Assembly: GCA_030272155.1 (NCBI GenBank)
Contig: CP126193.1
Coordinates: 310,001-374,000 of the forward strand
DNA from: Tetradesmus obliquus
Taxonomy: Eukaryota; Chlorophyta; Chlorophyceae; Sphaeropleales; Scenedesmaceae
Reading direction: 5' to 3'
DNA: 64,000 nt
Under the pieces are notes generated by a model, which was not told the origin of the DNA, did not search any database, and worked only from the letters and a program-made list of their open reading frames with translations. Positions 9,901 to 21,120 of this stretch are shown here, piece after piece (the first letter of the stretch is position 1; each line of letters begins with the position of its first letter). The translations under genes and the position numbers were made by a program.

Positions 9901-12006
9901 GTTTATGTTTTCGCTGAATGTAGCCGTGATGTGTGTCGTAGCAATGCTGCCGGCTGACTGCTACGACAGTGTGCATACAGCTTCCTTTGCGTCTGGCTGG
10001 GCTTTTGGCATGCTGCGGCGGGTGTGGCTCATGCCTTTGAGCAGCAGGACGGCATGATGCATGCTGCATGCTGCATTTTGCTGCCGTCCTGCGGCCTGCC
10101 TAACTCCACAGTCGCGCACTCCTTCCAGCGCACAAAACTAAACCTCCTCCCCGCTGCCTGCGCTGCGTCACACACTGCTTGCCTGCAGATCATCGGTGGC
10201 GCCATCGACAAGGAGGTCATCCACCTGTGGCCCTGCGCCATGCTCACGGCAGGCGCCATGCTGGCCTTCAAGTGCCTCTCAGCAGACCAGGCGCGCGAGT
10301 CCATCGAGTGGGAGGTGTACATCTGCATCGCCTTTGCCTTCGCCGTCAGGTGCGGCTGGCACTGCTGCTGCTGCTGCTGCTTGTGCATGTTGCTGCAGCT
10401 GCCTCAGAGCATCTGCTGTGTGCATGACGTCCAAACCTCCATCTGCACCGCTCTGGCCAGCACTCAATTGTACACTTCAATACTCGAGCGCCCAGAATGA
10501 CTGCCGCTGCTGCTGCTGCTGTTGCTGCTTGCCTCCCTGCAGCACTGCCATGGAGAAGACGAAGCTTGCCCTTGCCATCGCCAACGTGTTTGTGGCCCTC
10601 GCCCAAGCAATCGGCGGCCAGACTGCCGCCCTGGCGTGCATCTACCTGGTGACGGCGCTGCTGTCGGAGCTGCTGACAAATAACGCCGCCGCCGCCATCA
10701 TGTAAGCGCCCTGGCATGCTTGGACAGGTGTTGAGACTGTTAACGTTTGCTGGAAGTGACCAATGCAGGCCTAGCAGCGGCTGCAAGCCTGACAGCCGCC
10801 GCCATCATGCGTCCTGAGTGGAGTGTTGGCAAAACATTTCGTGTTCAGTTCCATGCTCGCATTTTGCCGTCACGTGCAGCCGTGGCAGCGGCTGCGCCTG
10901 ACAGCGGATGCAACTGCACCAGCATGCACCTGTAACATGACCTCCGCTGACCACACATCCAATCATCATTCGCAGGTACCCCATCGCCAGTGCAGCCGCG
11001 GAGAAGCTGCTGATCAACCCCAACATCATGTCCGTGGCTGTCATGCTGGGCGGCTCTGCCGGCTGGATTCTGCCCTACAGCTACCAGTGCAACCTGATGG
11101 TGTATGCTGCCGGCAAGTACCGCACCAAGGACTTTGTGAAGATCGGTACACCCTACCACCTGTGGCTGTTTGTGGGCGTGGTGCTCATCCTCGGGTTTGG
11201 CGAGCGCTGGCAGGTGAGGGGGCCAAGGGCTAGGGTTTGGGTGTAGGGTTCAAGGCATTTCAGGGTTTAGGGAGAAGGTTGTGGGCGTGGTGCTCATCCT
11301 GGGCTCTGGCGATCGCTGGCAGGTGAGCAGTGTGACCAGCGGGTTTAGGAGTAAGGTTTTGAGGGTTTAGGGTATTGCAGGCGCAAGGTGTCAGGCTCTG
11401 TGGGCGTAGCGCTCATCCTGGGCTGAGGCGGGCACTGGGAAGGCCCCATGCAGCTGGATGAAACGCAACTGTTGCAGGCAGCCACAGTGCATGCGCATCT
11501 GTGTAATTGCGTAGCGCCCAAACGTGGTTTAGGACCATCGTGTTGTGCGCCGTCTGAAAATGTGCCAGAAGGCTTGCTGCTGCACAAAGCTTGCTGTAAT
11601 CCGCTCGTCAGCTGCAGTGCAGGCTTCGTGTGTCTGCCAGCTCATGCTGCAAGACGCTGCTGACATGCCCTGCTCTGCGCCTGCCCCTTCCCTCCAAACA
11701 CAGATTCCCGTGATTGCCAGCCTCATCTTCACAGGCCTGGTCATCCTGCTGCCGGCAGCTTACGAGTACCTGCTCAATGACAGCCAGAAGCTGGCAGTAG
11801 ACAAGAAGCTGCATGCATTGGGGTCCAGCTTCCGCCGCAAGCGCAGCAGCAACAGCGGCGAGGAGGCGCTGGTGGAGGTGTATGGCAACGGCAGCAGCAA
11901 GGATGTGGGCAGTGATGCGGCGAACAATGCTGCATACAGCAATGGCGTGGCGGCGCCGGCTTCATTGGGTCACCGCAACCGCAGCAGCGCCGGCGGCGTT
12001 GCTTAG
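4720..12006 (+). CDS. SLT: SLT/SAC1-like Na+/sulfate transporter with TrkA-C domains
   Basis: Sodium-coupled sulfate carrier of the SLC13/DASS type, in the algal SLT/SAC1 branch, expected in the plasma membrane. Exons: 4720-4784, 5654-5832, 6141-6297, 6697-6872, 7224-7484, 7713-7888, 8214-8431, 8693-8808, 9081-9289, 9587-9886, 10189-10349, 10543-10701, 10976-11213 and 11704-12006. All phases close, giving 905 aa. The N-terminal membrane half (about 1-200) carries the NNTP and [10 protein letters not shown] signatures. The central cytosolic part carries RCK/TrkA-C repeats at about 339-395, 418-485 and 520-575. The C-terminal membrane half (about 595-830) carries TNNAAAAIM and the [13 protein letters not shown] segment. 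A Ser-rich tail follows. Whether it transports or senses sulfate (SAC1 is a regulator in Chlamydomonas) cannot be read from sequence. Many introns hold echo copies of the neighbouring exon edge. Confidence 0.93.
5509..5541 (+). repeat. Echo of SLT exon 2 start
   Basis: Copy of the first 30 or so bases of exon 2 (5654 onward) behind its own GCAG acceptor. The match then decays into intron. It reads [10 protein letters not shown] against [10 protein letters not shown] in the true exon. Confidence 0.85.
6022..6060 (+). repeat. Echo of SLT exon 3 start
   Basis: Matches 6139-6178, with the codons for [10 protein letters not shown] against [10 protein letters not shown]. Intron sequence on both sides is duplicated too (5945-6000 resembles 6060-6115), so the unit is exon edge plus intron. 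Confidence 0.85.
7063..7133 (+). repeat. Echo of SLT exon 5 start
   Basis: The intron-exon border of exon 5 (7170-7252) is repeated here with many substitutions. The copied part still reads LPYAIWI against LPYAIWG. Confidence 0.75.
7969..8004 (+). repeat. Echo of SLT exon 6 end
   Basis: Copy of the last 30 bases of exon 6 with its CAG/GTGCGC donor, placed in the following intron. It reads DGTTKLLQ against EGTTNLLQ. Confidence 0.8.
8975..9027 (+). repeat. Echo of SLT exon 9 start
   Basis: A CGCAG acceptor followed by a copy of the first 50 bases of exon 9 (9081 onward), reading [14 protein letters not shown] against [14 protein letters not shown]. It is open and could act as a competing acceptor. 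Confidence 0.9.
9473..9524 (+). repeat. Echo of SLT exon 10 start
   Basis: Copy of the first 50 bases of exon 10 (9587 onward) behind a CGCAG acceptor, reading [16 protein letters not shown]. It lies 114 bp upstream of the true exon and has an equally good acceptor. Confidence 0.9.
10787..10810 (+). repeat. Short echo of SLT exon 12 end
   Basis: About 20 bases resemble the last bases of exon 12 (10682-10701), but the GT donor is lost here. Confidence 0.5.
11280..11440 (+). repeat. Two echoes of SLT exon 13 end
   Basis: Bases 11280-11330 copy the end of exon 13 (11173-11222) with an intact CAG/GTGAGC donor. Bases 11399-11440 are a more decayed copy. Between them are motifs of the type GGGTTTAGG. 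Confidence 0.85.
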
Positions 12007-13691
12007 GTGGATGATGTGATTGAATATTCATGAGAGGGAGGTTGGTTGGCTGAGTGGTTGCATGCACTGCATGAGTTGCGGTTGTTGTTGCGTGCGAGTG
12101 CCTGTGCGAGAGCCAACCCAATTTGGAATCGCAAAACAACAGATCTTGGTAAGGAGCTGCCGTGGATTTGGCAGCTCTGGCGGTTCGTGGACTGGCCTGT
12201 GGAAGCCAAGCCATGTACAGAGCGGTAGGGCTGCAAGGCACCCCAAACTCAAATACAGTGGCTGGAGATGGCACATTGTGACCTCCATAGACATGGCAGT
12301 TTGCTGCGCCTGCGGCGACTTGGGCAATATTGGTTCGAGTGCAGAGCAGGCAATGCATGTTGGCATATTTGGTGCCGTGCTGTCATCCTGCACTGGCATA
12401 AACCCGCCTGGCACTGTTTGGCCCAATGCAGCGGGGGACATTGTGTGGCTGCTGTGCACTGGCAGCAGGGCAGTGCAGCTGCTGCAGGACGCTGGCGAGT
12501 GTTTGACCTGTTACGATGACTTGGTTGTCAGTGCAGTATGGTCAGCGCGCTGTCCATTGCCAGCACACGTGCCGTGTGGGGTTAAAAGGGCATACATCAT
12601 CATAGCTGTGGCGATGCAGCACGTATGTTGTAGTTGCTGTGGTTTGGTTGTGAGCTGGGGTGCAATCTGCACCCTGCTACCATTGCTGTCAGCACAGGTT
12701 CATGTGAAACTCGTCAGCAGAGGCTGCGTGCATAGCCTCAAGTCAGGCGTGGCGTGTGCATGACTAAATAGAAGAGTTGCATACTTGCAGTGGCATTGTT
12801 GCATCTGAAGCTGGAGTGGTGCATGGAAGCTGACCCAGTGATAGCTGCGGCTGCTGCGCAGCTGCTGCAACCAACCCAATATTTACAAACACAATTGTTG
12901 CTGCTCCTGCTGACATGTATGTGCCGTTCCTGACAAAATTGCATTGGGGCACTCTTGGCTCGCTAACAATTGGATTGCATTGGATTGCACGTGTTGGTGG
13001 TGGCCGTCATCTGCATGGTGTGCTGTGAACCTGCTGGGGTGCATCTGCTTTCAACTGCGTGGATGAGGTCAGAATTCTGCGCTGGCTGTTTGATCCCCTG
13101 GTTGGCATGGGATGCTGCATGCAGGGTTGTGATAATAATAATAATAATAATAATAGTCTTCTTGTAAGCCATACCTTGTCATGCAGGGTTGGGATCAGGT
13201 TTGTGACCTTTTGTAACACACGTGATGTGACCCACCGGTACAAAACACGCCCTGCACAAGTAGTTTTGAAGTGAAAAGCTGCTGCTTGGCAGTGGCTGAC
13301 ATGCCCGGCAGTTGACAGCCATGAAATGATATACCTGGAATGATTGACCTGCTTGCACGTTGTAACCCTTGAATATAGCCTCTTGTCACTTTGCTGGTGA
13401 GTGACATGGCGGTTTTGCTAATAAGCATGGCGGGCACAGCAGCCCTTGCATGTGAGGCCTGTGCAGCTGCAACAAGGCCGATGTTAAGGCTGCTGGCGCA
13501 CCAAATAAAACCTTGTTGTACTGCACAACTCTTTGACCATTTCCACACCACTGGACAGCATTGTGTAACTTTCTTGATATCGTAGCACAAACACCTGCCT
13601 GCAGTGTGAGGTTCAAAGCTGTAGTGCTGCCGGTTTCCGTCTTCCTTCATCACAAGCTGTGCTCATTTCAAAAGACATTCGGCACATTGAA
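12007..13691. other. Non-coding: 3' flank of SLT and upstream of the TPR gene
   Basis: No supported gene. The first part is enriched in G and T on the plus strand, as in the other downstream regions of this window. The first clear plus-strand TGTAA after the SLT stop that I noted is 13212-13216, which would imply a 1.2-kb 3' UTR. A tRNA B-box-like string at 12331 has no tRNA fold around it. Confidence 0.5.
13132..13155. repeat. (AAT)n microsatellite
   Basis: Eight uninterrupted ATA/AAT triplets. Confidence 0.9.
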
Positions 13692-13891
13692 ATGTACACC
13701 AGCCGAAGAGCACAATGCCAGGCACAGGCGAGCAGCGGTGCTGGCGTGGAGCGACCATCGTCCCTGAGAGCTTTTCGTTGCTGCAATCTGCAGCAGCTTG
13801 TATCAGGCAACCCCTGGAATATGATAGCGACACATAATGTTTCATCGTGGCAGCGACCGGCTGAGCTGATTGATTGCAGTCGTCGCTTTGA

Positions 13892-13933
<42 letters not shown>

Positions 13934-14444
13934 ATCACAGGTTTGCCAACTTGGTTGCGCTGGCATTTGCAAAACCCAACTCCATCCCTTAGGAAAGCAG
14001 CCGCAGCAGCAACGTGAACAGCAGCAGCAGCAACAGCACTTCCAGCAAGCCCTTGCCAGCAGCCTGCTGGGCAGTGTGCTGCTGCTGCAAGCCATCCTGC
14101 CTCAGACTGCGGCAGCCCACGTGGCAATTGACAAGCTCATGCAGCAGCAGGAGCAGCCAGCACTTCAATCAGCGCTGACGGCTGGCTTTGACCCGGCTGC
14201 AGCAGCTGCTATGCGAGGTGGGTGACACTGGGGAGTACCTGGGTTGATTGAGCGTGCGTTTCAGCGTAACAGCCTAATGGAGATGATGTGTGCAAGAAGT
14301 CTTTTTAGTCTAGAGATTTAGTTCTGCAGTCCCATGTGCAGTGCACGCACACGCGTGTCTGCCTGTCCCTCAACTGGCACGTCTGTTGGCTGACAAATCT
14401 GCCACTCCTTTGCATCTGCAGCTGCCGCAACTGGCAACCTCGGC

Positions 14445-14476
<32 letters not shown>

Positions 14477-15611
14477 GCCCCGGCAGTCGCCAGTCGCCTC
14501 AGCAGCAGCGCAGGCGCTGTCGCAGCTGCAGGCGGCCCAGGCGGCCCAAAAAAGCGGCGACTATGCAGCAGCGCTGGCAGGCTACAGTGCAGTGGTGGCC
14601 CAGCACCCTGACCTGGCTCTGGCTGAGTATGCACGGCTGGGGCGGGCGCTGATGCTGTACGAGGTGCGCTGCAGCTAGCAGCCGCTGTCAGAATAGAAGC
14701 AAAGAAGGTTGTGGGCAGCAGTGCTGCGTGTAATGAAGGGCAGGGCTGCACGGCTGGGCACTGAGGCAGCTAGGATAGCTGTGTGCGCTGCCGCGATCAT
14801 TGAGCCTGTTGTCCACAGAGAGTTTGCATATAGCATGTAAGCATGGAGGTATCCTGAGTACGTTCGATCGAAAAGTGCGTCGAAAGCATTCATATTATCG
14901 CGGCGGGAACAGACAAAAGGTTTAGGGTTTGCTGGGGTTGAACACCCTGCGCATTTACCAGGATCCAAACCATGATTGTGTTTCATCAGCATTGTCTGTT
15001 CGAAACAGTTGTAGTATAACATGTTCCTGCATGCTGCTGTGATAGCGTTGTTGCCATGACCTGATCGGTGAAACAATGATGATGTGCCTGCGTACTGCTC
15101 TGGCGTGCTGCGCTGTGCATGTGCAGGCTGGTGACGTCAGCGGCTGCCTCGTCGGGCTGCAGGACCAGGAGCTGAGCATGCGAGGTGAGCTGTGGCCAGG
15201 CACTGGCTGGCTGCCAGGATGCCAGCATGCCCTGCAACCAATATTAGCGCAAACTTGCCCGAAGTCTGATATTTGGTGTGCAGTTGAAACACACGTGCAG
15301 CCTGTGCATGCCACAACCGCCAGCCCACCCCGAGGTGTATGCTACCCTGCAGCTGAGCGCGCTGACGCCAACCTCTGACAAACAACTGCCGCGGCTGCCC
15401 GCTTTGCATGCTAGGCTACCCTGAGGTGCATGCCGCGCTGGCCGCGGTGCTCTACACGGAGCGGCCCGCGCAGCGGCTGCGCTCGGAGCAGCAGTTCAAC
15501 ATTGCTGTTGAGTTTGATGCGCGCTTCCAGGATGCCGCCTGGGTGCGGGGCAACAAGGGCTGGGGCCCGCGGCTGATGGGCGCGCTGACGAGGTTCCTGC
15601 TGCTGCAGTAG
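13692..15611 (+). CDS. TPR-like chloroplast thylakoid-lumen protein
   Basis: Exons 13692-14217, 14422-14663, 15127-15184 and 15415-15611 join in phase to 340 aa ending in TAG. I chose the first in-frame ATG; it opens a Ser/Arg-rich transit-like stretch. A poly-Gln block follows (about 75-125). A hydrophobic segment with LLGSVLLLQAILP, ended by AAAHA-like small residues, resembles a thylakoid-lumen export signal. The mature part has a TPR-like helix pair (KSGDYAAALAGYSAVVAQHP) and a C-terminal block with YPEVHAALAAVLY and WVRGNKGWGP. That order fits the plant 'chloroplast lumen common family' TPR proteins, whose molecular role is unknown to me. The family assignment is by memory of motif order, so treat it as likely rather than certain. 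The stop codon sits at the edge of a minisatellite. Confidence 0.65.
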
Positions 15612-15860
15612 CGTGCAGCAGTGCGCAGCAGCGGGCAGTAGTGCGCCACAGCGTGCAGTAGTGTGCAGCAGTGCGCCGCAGCGTGCAGTAGTGTGCAGCA
15701 TTGCGCAGTAGCGTGCAGCAGTGTGCAGTAGCGGGCAGCAGTGTGCAGCAGTGCGCAGCAGCGTGCAGCAGCGTGCAGTAGCGTGCAGTAGCGTGCGGCA
15801 GCGTGCAGCAGTGTGCAGTTGTGTGCATCAGTGTGCTGCAGTTTGCAGCAGCGCCAGTGC
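15598..15860 (+). repeat. GTGCAGCAG-type minisatellite overlapping the stop codon
   Basis: About 260 bp of degenerate 8-9 bp units (GTGCAGCAG, GTGCAGTAG, GCGCAGCAG and relatives). The array begins within the last codons of the TPR gene: its CAGTAG unit supplies the final Gln codon and the TAG stop. The rest would be 3' UTR. Confidence 0.9.
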
Positions 15861-16096
15861 AGCAGCGCCAGTGCATTGTCGGCTGGAGGCAGGCCCTGCA
15901 GGCCCTTTTTTCAACCAGGGGGGTCCCCTGCTTGGGCATTGTTGGCAGCAACAGCGGTGATGGCCCCTGGCGCTCTTAGCAAGGAACGAGGTCGTTGACA
16001 TCATTCAGTTCCATCTTTGCTGAATAGTTGTTGTTTGTGTCGGTGTGCCGTAACATTGAACACGACCTGCAATGTTTTACACCTGTGGTCCGCTGC

Positions 16097-16101
16097 TGTA
16101 A
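16097..16101 (+). terminator. Candidate TGTAA poly(A) signal of the TPR gene
   Basis: First plus-strand TGTAA seen after the stop at 15611, about 490 bases downstream. TGTAA is the usual poly(A) signal of Chlamydomonas and relatives. Assignment is by position only. Confidence 0.35.
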
Positions 16102-16935
16102 CCGGTAGAAAGGGCCTAGAAAGGGCCGGTGACGTGCAGGCGGGTGATCCACTGGCAAACCTGACTCGGCGAGGTGTGAGGTTTCACATACCAGGGCCAC
16201 CACAGCCAGGCAGCACTCAAGCTGATTATAAAACGTTACGTTTTGGTTGCTGCCACACCTTCAGATGAGGATTTTTTAGCCTGCCGCCATCAGCAGGGCA
16301 ACCTGATGCAGTACTGTACTGGAGGGCCCAGTAAATCAGCGTGTGGATGGTGGTTGGCCAGGCGCACGGCCTCGCACCTCAATTAATCATAGTAGCTTCG
16401 TTGATACATCATGTGTTGCAATGAGCTATTGTTCACAACCACTGCATCAACACAGGTGCACATAATTCACCTGCCAGTGGTCCAGCCTGTCACCTGCACT
16501 GGAATAGTCTGCCACAGGCACAAAATGATTATCAAGTAGAAAACAATAACTTGTTGTCGTATGTGAGACTGCATGCTGTATCAAATCAGGCGTACCAGAA
16601 GAGAACGGCTTATGGTGTGTGGTATAGTTTCGTGGGCTCCGTAAAAGCCACAAGCCCTGCTGCCCGGGACAGTATGTGACTTGCACGGTGCACTTGCAGC
16701 TGCCGTCCATTATCTTTCTTTAGTTGAATTTGCGTAAAGCTGTAGATCGGTGTGCCAGAGTTCCGAGCCACGCAGTTTCCTTGACTGCTTGTTTTTGGAT
16801 CAAAACACCATAGACAGGTGCAGGGGACATCGTAACGAAACATTGAATCATTCCGACAGCCTGCGAGCCATCACAGCGCTCGAGTGTAGCGGGCATGTGT
16901 GCGGGCCCGGTGGGCCACAGCATCTGAGATTCAAG
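16102..16935. other. Intergenic, upstream of the WD40 gene
   Basis: Less GC-rich than its surroundings, with no recognisable coding sequence. It should hold the promoter of the next gene. An open frame continues upstream of the chosen ATG at 16936 to 16750 but has no other ATG that looks better. Confidence 0.4.
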
Positions 16936-19357
16936 ATGTCCAAAGTGGGAATGGAAAACAACACTGAGACTTGCAATATGATTACGAAGCAGCTCTCACA
17001 GGTATGGTGTCCACCAGCGCTTCTGTGGTTGCTCCACGCTCCCGCTCGTTCCCGCAGCTCTTCACCTGCTGCGTTCTTCCTGCAGGACATGATGGACTGT
17101 GTGCTTTCAAGAAGTCAGCGCACTGCTATATTCCCGCGCTGCGACAGCAGCGACTGTCTGGTGTGTCAGGGCCAGAGGACCTTCTGCAGTGAGGCTGTGA
17201 CCAGCCACGTCTCCTGCTGGCTGGAAAGGCGCATGTCCGCCACCAACAGCAGCCTGGGGGACTCATTGTCCGCGTCTGTGCCTTCGGATGACGCCAGTGT
17301 GCCAGTGCAGCAGCAGCGCAAGCGTATCAGGCGGGAAGGCTCGCAGGACTCTGCAGAACAGCAGCAGGAGCTGGAGCAGCAACAGCAGGCAGCTCTCCTT
17401 CCTGCACCCAGCCAGCCAGATGCTTCTGCATCGCAGCAGCAAGAAGGCGTGTTCTTCAGCAGTCTGCTGGGCTGCCAGCCATGGGCGTGGCGCCCCGAGT
17501 GGGCAGACTGGCAGCAGCCCGCGCCTTGCAGGATGGTGCAGCTGGCCTCACTGCAGTCGCCTGCAGAGCTGAGCAGCGGCGCGGCAGGACAGCAAGTGCG
17601 CAGGGGCGACATGATTTGTGGCCTGGAGTTCAGCCTAGATGGCCAGATGCTGGCCACTGCTGGCGTGTCCAAGCAGGTGCGTGCGTGGGCTGTGGAAGTT
17701 CATGGCTGTGACAGCATCACTGCCACATCATGTGGAGGCCGACATGCACCTGCTCCTGTGTTGCCTGTCGTTGGGCATTGATCAAATATGTTTGATTGTG
17801 GAGGATGTTTCTACCCAACTTGACATCCACTCACCTAGCTGGTGTTGCCTTTTGCTGTCCCCAACTGCCTACTGCTGTGTCCACAGGTGGCGCTCTATGC
17901 ACTTGCAGCGCTGGAGCAGCAACAGGAGCAGCAGCAGCCAGAGGCAAGCTACAGCAGCAGGCGCCAGCAGCAGCAGCAGGACAGGCTGCCTAGCTTGCCG
18001 CCAGTCGCGCTGGTGCGCCTGCCTGGCAAGGTCAGCAGCATCGCATGGAGCCCTGATATGGATGGCGTAATGAGCATCGGTGATTATGACGGCACACTCA
18101 CGCAGGTGCGCGGCAGAGGCGTTGTGTGTACTAGTGGTGTGCTGAGTTGCATCCCTTATTCTGCCAGGGTGTGACAGCAGTAGAAAGATGCGGTTTTGCC
18201 ATCAAGCAGTTGTGCTACTCGTGCGCTGTCTTCACCACCTGCAGCCAGCATACTGGTGCAGCCATGTGGCCTTCATGATGGCACCACACCAACACATGGT
18301 ATGCTTTTCATGTACGATGGCAACAGCAGCCCCCTGTGTCCTCTTGCTGTGCTCAGCTGCGCTATACACTGCTGCACGGGGGTATCCTTGCACTGTCGCC
18401 TCACCTCCTGCTGCTGCTGCTGCTGCCGCCGCCCCTCAGGTGCATGTGGCCTCCGGACACTACCTGTCAGAAGTGGACGCGCACTGCGGCCGCCGCATCT
18501 GGTCCGTGGCACACAGCCGCCTGCGGCCCCACCTCGCAGCCACTGCCAGCGATGACTGCACTGCTAAGCTGTGGGCAGGCAGCGCTTTTGACAGCCCTGT
18601 GGCCACCATCAGCCTGCCTGGCGCGCCTGCGGTGTGCTGCGCAGACTTCAGCCAGCACGACGCAAACCTGCTGGCACTGGCAGCAGCAGATGCGCGCGTG
18701 TATCTGTACGATCTGCGGCAGCTGGCGCAGCCGCTGGCGGTGCTGCGGGGCCACAGCCGGCCAGTATCTTACGCCAAGTTCTTTGGCGGGCAGCAGCTGG
18801 TCAGTGCTAGCATAGATGGCAGTCTGGCTGCATGGGACCTGCTGCCAGTGCTGGGCCAGGCTGTGAGCAGCAGCAGCGGCAGCGGCACCGGCCACTCCAG
18901 CAGCAGCAGCAGCGCCAGCGCGTACCCCGGCACTGGCAGCCGCTGGCGGGGAGCTGAGCAGCAGCAGCTGAGTCAGCCGTGGAAGGTGTTCAAGGGCCAC
19001 ACCAATGAGAAGAACTTTGTGGGCCTGGCAGTGCAGTCGTCAGCAGGCCTGATGGCAGTGGGGTCTGAAACCGGGGAGGTGTTTGCCTACCACACCAGCT
19101 GGAGCGACCCTCTGGCACGGCACAGGCTGGACGCAGCAGCAGCACCGCAGCAGCAGTGTGTGCAGCAGCTGACGAAGCCGGCGGCTGTGGGGTGGTCGCA
19201 GCAGCTGCAGCAGCGGTCCGCGTGTGCTGTGGCGTGGCAGCCGAGCGCGCCGAGCTGCGGCAGCAGTGGTGGCGCTGATTGCTTCAGGTCATCTGCGCTG
19301 CTGGCAGCTGCTAATTCTGCTGGGGAGTGCCGGCTGCTTGCTCTGGTTGACCCTTAG
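16936..19357 (+). CDS. COP1/SPA/RUP-type WD40-repeat protein
   Basis: Exons: 16936-17676 (with a possible small intron at about 17002-17084, since both readings stay in frame), 17887-18105 and 18440-19357, phase 0 at both clear junctions. The C-terminal 380 or so residues form a seven-blade WD40 propeller of the COP1/SPA type. Diagnostic strings are ATAGVSK, SDDCTAKLW, GHSRPVSYAKF, SASIDGSLAAWD, FKGHTNEKNFVGL and VGSETGEVFAYH. A Ser-rich insertion lies between the fifth and sixth blades. COP1 and SPA build the CUL4-linked E3 ligase of light and UV-B signalling; RUP proteins are WD40-only relatives. I see neither a RING finger nor a kinase-like domain in the exons I can join. The N-terminal 240 residues are Gln/Ser-rich with several Cys. 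Upstream exons may be missing, so COP1, SPA and RUP cannot be told apart here. Confidence 0.82.
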
Positions 19358-21120
19358 GGACTGAATGCAGCTGCGTTGGACTGTGTGTGTGGGGCGCACT
19401 GCTGAAGTCGGTGCGGGGCAAGCTGTAGCAGCAGCAGCGACAAGTTGTATGGCTGCTATTACCTGGCCATGCTTGGCGCTGCTTGTGCTGATGGGGATGC
19501 CTTCATGCCATGTCTTAATACCTATATCTTGTGCCTGCTGCAGTAGGCAGCGGCAGTCGACGGGCTGCATGCGTGTGGAGTGTTGCTGTTGGGTTATGAC
19601 TTGACAAACACTTGATGAGGGGCGGCAGCAGGCTGCATGCCTGCGCAGCAGTCTTATACTTGTGATGGTTACCATGCCAGCAGTGCTGGCGCTTTTGAGC
19701 AGTTGCTGGTGCTGCTTACTGAGTGTTGTTGCAAAAAGAGTGTGCGAGCTTGCGCACATGTTGTGTAGGGCTGCAGGCGGTTGGCATCTGCCTGGTCCAC
19801 CTGTGCGCACATCTCTCCTGGGCGTGTGAGTGTAGACAATCTTGCCTGCAGAGAGCAGGCTTTTGAGCGTGAACTGTTGTGTGCTTGTTTGCTTCCATGT
19901 TGCGTGCAGCCTGTTGCTGCACCTGTGTGTGCCGCAGCAGTAGGTAGGCCAATGGGATCTGGTGATTCCTTCCTTCCTGGGGCATGTGCTGGCCGCTTGC
20001 CTGTTTCGAGTGGTGTATGTGTGCACTTGCACTGTCAGTGTCGAGTAGCTCGCGCCTGACTCACAGCTGCATCTGTACCCTGCAACTTGCAGATGCAGAT
20101 GCAGCAGAGTAGAGGCCCGCTTAGTCGTGCGCAGCAGGCGGCAGCTGGCCTGTGTCATCGGTAGCGGTGCATGCCGCTGCCAGTGCTGCGTGTCTGTGGC
20201 ACCTTCCAGTGTGCCTTGAACTGTCGCGTTGTGCGCCATTGAGCAGTGGCGCGTGTGCAGGGCGGTTGCTGCTGTTGCTTTTCGTGTGTTATGGCTGCCG
20301 GCGCTTGGTGTTGTTACGCCAGGTGCTTGTTGCAAGCAGTACTTGGCTTTTTGGTGTTTGGCGAGTTGCTGCTGGTGGTGCTGCTGCCTGTTTTTGTAGT
20401 GTTTGCTTACTGTGCAGCAAGGCGAGGGTTTGCTGGTCTGAGCTGAGGGTTTGCTGGTCTGAATGCGGTGAGCAAAGTCAGGTGGTGTCTGCAGGCTGTT
20501 GGGTTTGGTTGACGGTGCACCACCGTGCGGGTGGTATCATACGTGCAGGCGAGGGAGCAGAGTGCGTAAAAATCAAATTAGAATGAGCAGCAATTCTTCA
20601 TCTTGTGTTGGAGAGGGTTTGGCTGGACAATCGGAGCTGTGGTGTAGAGTGTTGTTGCAGGATTGAACAGTCATTTGGTTAGCGCCATCTCGTATCTGCA
20701 GCCCATTTGCTGTCAATGGTGGCCATGTGTGTATGTGTTTAGCCGCGGATCTTGAGCGTTGTTGCGTGCTGTGTGCTCAGGCAAGCTTCGTCAGTACTGG
20801 ATGCGATGGAATCGGGGTGTGTGGTGGCCGCCATGATGCTGTCATGACTTACAGACTCTACTCGGATGTTGCTCGAGTAGTTTGCGAGTATACATGTGAT
20901 CGTGTCACAGGTTAGAGTCAAGGAAATTCAACAAAGCTTGACGGCTGAACTGTTGTGGTATTCTTGTGGTTGTGACGTCAAGAGTGGCGCTGAAGGCCAT
21001 GCGTGCCGCGCTACCTTTGTGTTGGATACAACGTTGGTGTGCATTGGGTGTTGAGGGGGTCCAGCAGCGCTGTTGGCGCTGTACATCATCATGTGAGGCT
21101 GGCATTCTGAAACTGTGTAA
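19358..21120 (+). other. G+T-rich region downstream of the WD40 gene
   Basis: About 1.7 kb in which the plus strand is visibly rich in G and T and poor in A and C. It ends near a TGTAA at 21116-21120. I read it as a very long 3' UTR or transcribed flank. The open frames on both strands, including a 348-codon one antisense at 19289-20335, have the low-complexity composition expected from this skew and match no family. Confidence 0.45.

Noticed and set aside
12325..12400. Possible tRNA (GGTTCGAGTGC resembles a B box)
   Set aside because: No A box at the right distance and no acceptor or anticodon stem could be drawn.
19289..20335. A 348-codon open frame on the minus strand
   Set aside because: It is antisense to the G/T-rich downstream region of the WD40 gene. 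Its protein is Thr/Ser/His/Gln-rich with no domain, as expected when stop codons are rare by composition.
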